Shown in pieces: positions 5,897 to 7,087 of a stretch of DNA of 7,087 nt. Position 1 is the stretch's first letter, and each line of letters opens with the position of its first letter. The stretch spans positions 1 through 7,087 of the forward strand of contig CAMZAC010000031.1 of assembly GCA_947304085.1 (NCBI GenBank), read 5' to 3'. The translations under genes were made by a program, and so were the position numbers. Below the pieces are notes generated by a model. The model did not search any database. It saw only the letters and a program-made list of their open reading frames with translations, and had not been told where the DNA came from. The stretch is from an uncultured Alphaproteobacteria bacterium (GTDB lineage: Bacteria > Pseudomonadota > Alphaproteobacteria > Rs-D84).

Positions 5897-6564
5897 ATTT
5901 TACATTATTAAATGGACGCGTCATTATGAAGCGCGGTGTTTATAACCCAACATCTGATGCAGTGTGGCTGGCAGCGTATGCACCGACAAATTCAAAAAAA
6001 ATTTTAGATATCGGTATCGGAACAGGTGGGGTATCATTATGTTTAATGACACATAACCCATCTGCACATTATACAGGCATTGATATTTCACCAGAAATGT
6101 TAAACGCATGCAAAGAAAATATGGAACTAAACAATCGAAAAATAACTCTTGTAAACGCAGATATTTTAAATTGGACTACATCTGAAACATTTGATTTAGT
6201 TATAACAAATCCACCATATTTTAATGGAACACCCGCAAACCATAATGCACATCACGGCGTTGATATTGCAAAATGGATAAAGAAAAGCGCAGCCCGGGTT
6301 CGTCCATCCGGACATTTTTGCATTATATCCGACACACGAACACTTGACATCATTATATCTGTTTTACACGACAAACATTTTGGCGATATTCAAATATTTC
6401 CATTATTCAGTAATAAAAATTCTGCTGAACGGGTCTTGATACGTGCCCGTCAAGGAGTTCGAACAGGCACAACCCTTTATAATGGTGCAAATATGAATAA
6501 TGAATCAATTTTACGGTCTGGCTTGACTATTGATATGTTGTTGGCTAAAATTAAGGCACAATGA
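5878..6564 (+). CDS. trmN6: TrmN6/YfiC-like tRNA (adenine-N6) methyltransferase (228 aa)
   Basis: This is a class I SAM-dependent methyltransferase of the small-methyltransferase type (COG4123-like). Motif I is LDIGIGTGGVSL (residues 43-54), the acidic ribose-binding residue is D69 in GIDIS, and the catalytic motif IV is NPPYF (111-115), typical of N6-adenine and related amino methylation. The N-terminal FTLLNGR...MKRG..NPTSDAVWLA matches the layout of the E. coli tRNA1(Val) A37 methyltransferase YfiC, whose length is similar. The frame extends to a TTG at 5851, but GTG at 5878 is preferred: it begins just before the conserved FTLLNGR and the promoter overlaps the extension. ATG at 5926 would remove the conserved N-terminus. 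The exact tRNA substrate is inferred; other NPPY methyltransferases act on rRNA or protein glutamine. Its stop overlaps the next start as ATGA. Confidence 0.82.
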   Translation: MSEKQGNFTLLNGRVIMKRGVYNPTSDAVWLAAYAPTNSKKILDIGIGTGGVSLCLMTHNPSAHYTGIDISPEMLNACKENMELNNRKITLVNADILNWTTSETFDLVITNPPYFNGTPANHNAHHGVDIAKWIKKSAARVRPSGHFCIISDTRTLDIIISVLHDKHFGDIQIFPLFSNKNSAERVLIRARQGVRTGTTLYNGANMNNESILRSGLTIDMLLAKIKAQ

Positions 6565-7087
6565 TAAGTTTCATAGCAAGATATTTTTCATCTTTGTGGG
6601 AGCTGTTAACAGCACCGTTTCGGTTGGTTTGGCGTGGCATCACAATATTATTTCCACCACGAGACTGTACCGTAATGGACACAACAGATGGTAATGTTCA
6701 TACATATCAGCAAAGTAGTTTTTGGCGTTTTGCCAAATTTTGCGTAATTATCACAATGTCAATTTGGGCAGCATGGGCCACGTATGTATACATATATCAC
6801 AGACCTTTATTGCAAAAAAGAACATACCAACTTGAACAAGCTCGCAATCAACACTATCGTCAAATGTCTGATTTAAAGGTCTATTTAAAGAAATATAACG
6901 AATTGACTCGCAGCTTAACTGTGACTGACGATAAAATACTAAAAGCTGACAAAGATAAATTATCAGATTCAGAAAAAGATAATTTATTGAATGCAAAATC
7001 AAAATTGTCTGGTGAATTAGATTTCTTGCATACAAAAATCTCAGAAATGATGCAAGATGACCACTATACACCCGAATTTGAAAAACT
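6561..7087 (+). CDS. Membrane-anchored coiled-coil protein, N-terminal part, cut by window end
   Basis: The ATG at 6561 overlaps the methyltransferase TGA, and the frame stays open for 175 codons to the window edge. AAGG lies four nt upstream. Residues 1-55 are basic and aromatic with an amphipathic start (FIARYFSSLWELLTAPF), followed by PPRDCTVMDTTDGNVHTY. Residues 58-79 form one transmembrane helix (FAKFCVIITMSIWAAWATYV). Residues 82-165 are charged, heptad-like and probably coiled coil, rich in K, D, E, L and Y. The topology fits an inner-membrane protein with a cytoplasmic head and a periplasmic coiled coil. Alphaproteobacterial M23-type envelope peptidases can have a similar N-terminus, but the part that would show a catalytic domain is outside the window, so that is only a guess. 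The ATGA junction implies translational coupling with the methyltransferase. Confidence 0.8.
   Translation, partial: MISFIARYFSSLWELLTAPFRLVWRGITILFPPRDCTVMDTTDGNVHTYQQSSFWRFAKFCVIITMSIWAAWATYVYIYHRPLLQKRTYQLEQARNQHYRQMSDLKVYLKKYNELTRSLTVTDDKILKADKDKLSDSEKDNLLNAKSKLSGELDFLHTKISEMMQDDHYTPEFEK

Noticed and set aside
6751..7071. Minus-strand open frame of 106 codons near the window end
   Set aside because: It lies wholly opposite the plus-strand coiled-coil gene, which has the better start, overlap with its neighbour and sensible protein composition.

Overview
This AT-rich window is bacterial chromosome from a Gram-negative organism, since it carries two lipid A biosynthesis genes. The style of the proteins and the CTTG-type -35 elements suggest a reduced, AT-rich alphaproteobacterium, perhaps host-associated. 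That placement is inference; nothing here fixes a genus.

Layout. Positions 1-163 hold two minus-strand tRNA genes: a type II tRNA-Leu(CAG), then a tRNA-Ala(CGC) cut by the window edge. They share a recognisable sigma70-type promoter at 181-209. The 164-304 gap also holds the likely promoter of a large plus-strand gene (305-2830). This encodes an 841-residue exported, cysteine-rich protein of no family I recognise, built around a recurring C-x6-C motif. It converges on lpxB with only 19 bp between the stop codons.

Positions 2850-5839 are all minus strand: an unknown protein with about ten membrane segments (5839-4844), then lpxA (4764-3949) and lpxB (3962-2850), which overlap by 14 nt. LpxA starts lipid A synthesis by acylating UDP-GlcNAc. 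LpxB joins lipid X to UDP-2,3-diacylglucosamine to make the disaccharide. lpxI, often found between them in alphaproteobacteria, is absent here.

From 5878 the plus strand holds a TrmN6/YfiC-like N6-adenine methyltransferase with a GTG start. It is coupled by an ATGA overlap to a gene that runs off the window, whose visible part is one membrane helix followed by a coiled coil. The membrane-protein and methyltransferase genes diverge from a 38-bp gap in which their -10 boxes overlap on opposite strands.

The most interesting points are the cysteine-motif exported protein, apparently leaderless or near-leaderless starts for both leading plus-strand genes (which share a TTTGCTTGCC decamer), the overlapping divergent -10 elements, and a His-to-Leu change at a conserved active-site position of LpxA. 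There is no sign of a mobile element, CRISPR array or phage. No gene-free stretch exceeds about 140 bp.
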